From Acidimicrobiaceae bacterium (GTDB taxonomy: Bacteria; Actinomycetota; Acidimicrobiia; Acidimicrobiales; RAAP-2): a stretch of 12,891 nt of DNA. The notes beneath the pieces were generated by a model that saw only the letters and a list, made by a program, of their open reading frames with translations, ran no database searches and was not told the DNA's origin. The number at the start of each line of letters is the position of its first letter. The stretch's first letter is position 1. Made by a program: the position numbers and the translations under genes. Below, one piece after another: positions 12,641-12,891 of the stretch. The stretch is taken from NCBI GenBank assembly GCA_003133005.1, contig PKZI01000220.1:1-12891 (forward strand), in the 5' to 3' direction.

Positions 12641-12891
12641 CTACATCGCGGGCGTTGCGCCTCCGTGGCTGGCATTTTCTTCTGCGGCCCTGTTTCGGAA
12701 AATAGAGAAGAGGTCAAACTTCTCCGCCTCGACTTTTGCGCTGACTTTGGCCGGCGCCTTCTTTGCGACCGCCTTCGTCTTCGCGACTGTCTTCTTCGCT
12801 ACCGCCTTCTTCTTAGCGATTGTCTTCTTCGCTACAGCCTTCTTCTTGGCCGGGGCCTTCTTCGCGACAGCCTTCTTCTTGGCCGGGGCCT
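12641..12891 (-). CDS. C-terminal end of a Lys/Ala-rich repetitive protein (partial)
   Basis: The - strand frame is open from the window edge to TAG at 12641-12643, giving 82 visible residues. It begins with tandem 11-residue units of the type APAKKKAVAKK, then a less regular APAKVSAKVEAEK, and ends in a neutral tail (FDLFSIFRNRAAEENASHGG and ATPAM). Such basic Pro-Ala-Lys repeats resemble histone H1-like tails. In actinobacteria they occur at the C-terminus of the HU-type nucleoid protein HupB and of topoisomerase I, and in other DNA- or RNA-binding proteins. The folded domain lies outside the window, so I cannot choose among these. The non-basic end after the repeats is atypical for HupB, whose tail normally stays basic. 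No start codon is in view. Confidence 0.75.
   Translation of the reverse strand, partial: APAKKKAVAKKAPAKKKAVAKKTIAKKKAVAKKTVAKTKAVAKKAPAKVSAKVEAEKFDLFSIFRNRAAEENASHGGATPAM
12758..12889 (-). repeat. 33-bp tandem repeats (four units)
   Basis: Four 33-base units encode APAKKKAVAKK (12857-12889), APAKKKAVAKK (12824-12856), TIAKKKAVAKK (12791-12823) and TVAKTKAVAKK (12758-12790). The first two differ at one base, and units diverge toward the C-terminus. More copies probably continue beyond the window. Confidence 0.8.

Noticed and set aside
12758..12889. CRISPR-like or other DNA repeat array at the right edge
   Set aside because: The 33-bp units are contiguous without spacers, keep a reading frame and encode Lys/Ala-rich peptide, so this is a coding tandem repeat.

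Overview
The window looks like chromosomal DNA of a high-GC Gram-positive bacterium. The codon positions are GC-rich, MmpL-type and DHA2-type exporters are paired with TetR regulators, several genes appear leaderless, and a lysine/alanine-rich repetitive protein tail lies at the right edge. An actinobacterium, perhaps Acidimicrobiia-like, is my best guess, but no rRNA or tRNA marker is present to prove it. I see no insertion sequence, CRISPR array, tRNA or phage gene. The region reads as a mosaic of small regulator-plus-target cassettes.

Left part (1-4891, all + strand): the C-terminal two-thirds of a DHA2-type drug exporter, a TetR regulator, a second TetR regulator, and an RND/MMPL exporter whose ribosome binding site overlaps the stop codon of the second TetR gene. 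These are two exporter/TetR cassettes side by side.

Middle (4895-8020): an AqpZ-type aquaporin (-), transcribed divergently from a MarR regulator (+) across about 245 bp. A glyoxalase/VOC-fold protein (-) and a close relative of E. coli PdxI (YdbC), an aldo/keto reductase acting on pyridoxal (-), follow.

Right-middle (8111-11147): two ArsR-SRPBCC cassettes, both on the - strand and both joined by a 4-base ATGA overlap, flank a + strand msrB-msrA operon that repairs oxidised methionine and is also joined by an ATGA overlap. Each arsR has a conspicuous promoter/operator. The first has three ACGTAA sites spaced exactly 16 bp apart across the -35/-10 region. The second has a perfect 34-bp palindrome spanning the -10 element and the start codon, so that it also encodes the first residues of the repressor.

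Right end (11239-12891): a membrane-anchored LprI-like (DUF1311-type) protein, an unrecognised membrane protein with a C-terminal double zinc ribbon, and, on the - strand, the C-terminal end of a protein with 11-residue Lys/Ala repeats that runs out of the window.

Common themes are efflux and stress or redox defence (exporters, methionine sulfoxide reductases, aquaporin, PdxI) under local one-component regulators. Several genes have a -10-like element only 6-8 bases before the start codon, which suggests leaderless transcripts. I found no convincing undescribed multi-gene system. The strongest unusual signals are the two arsR operators.
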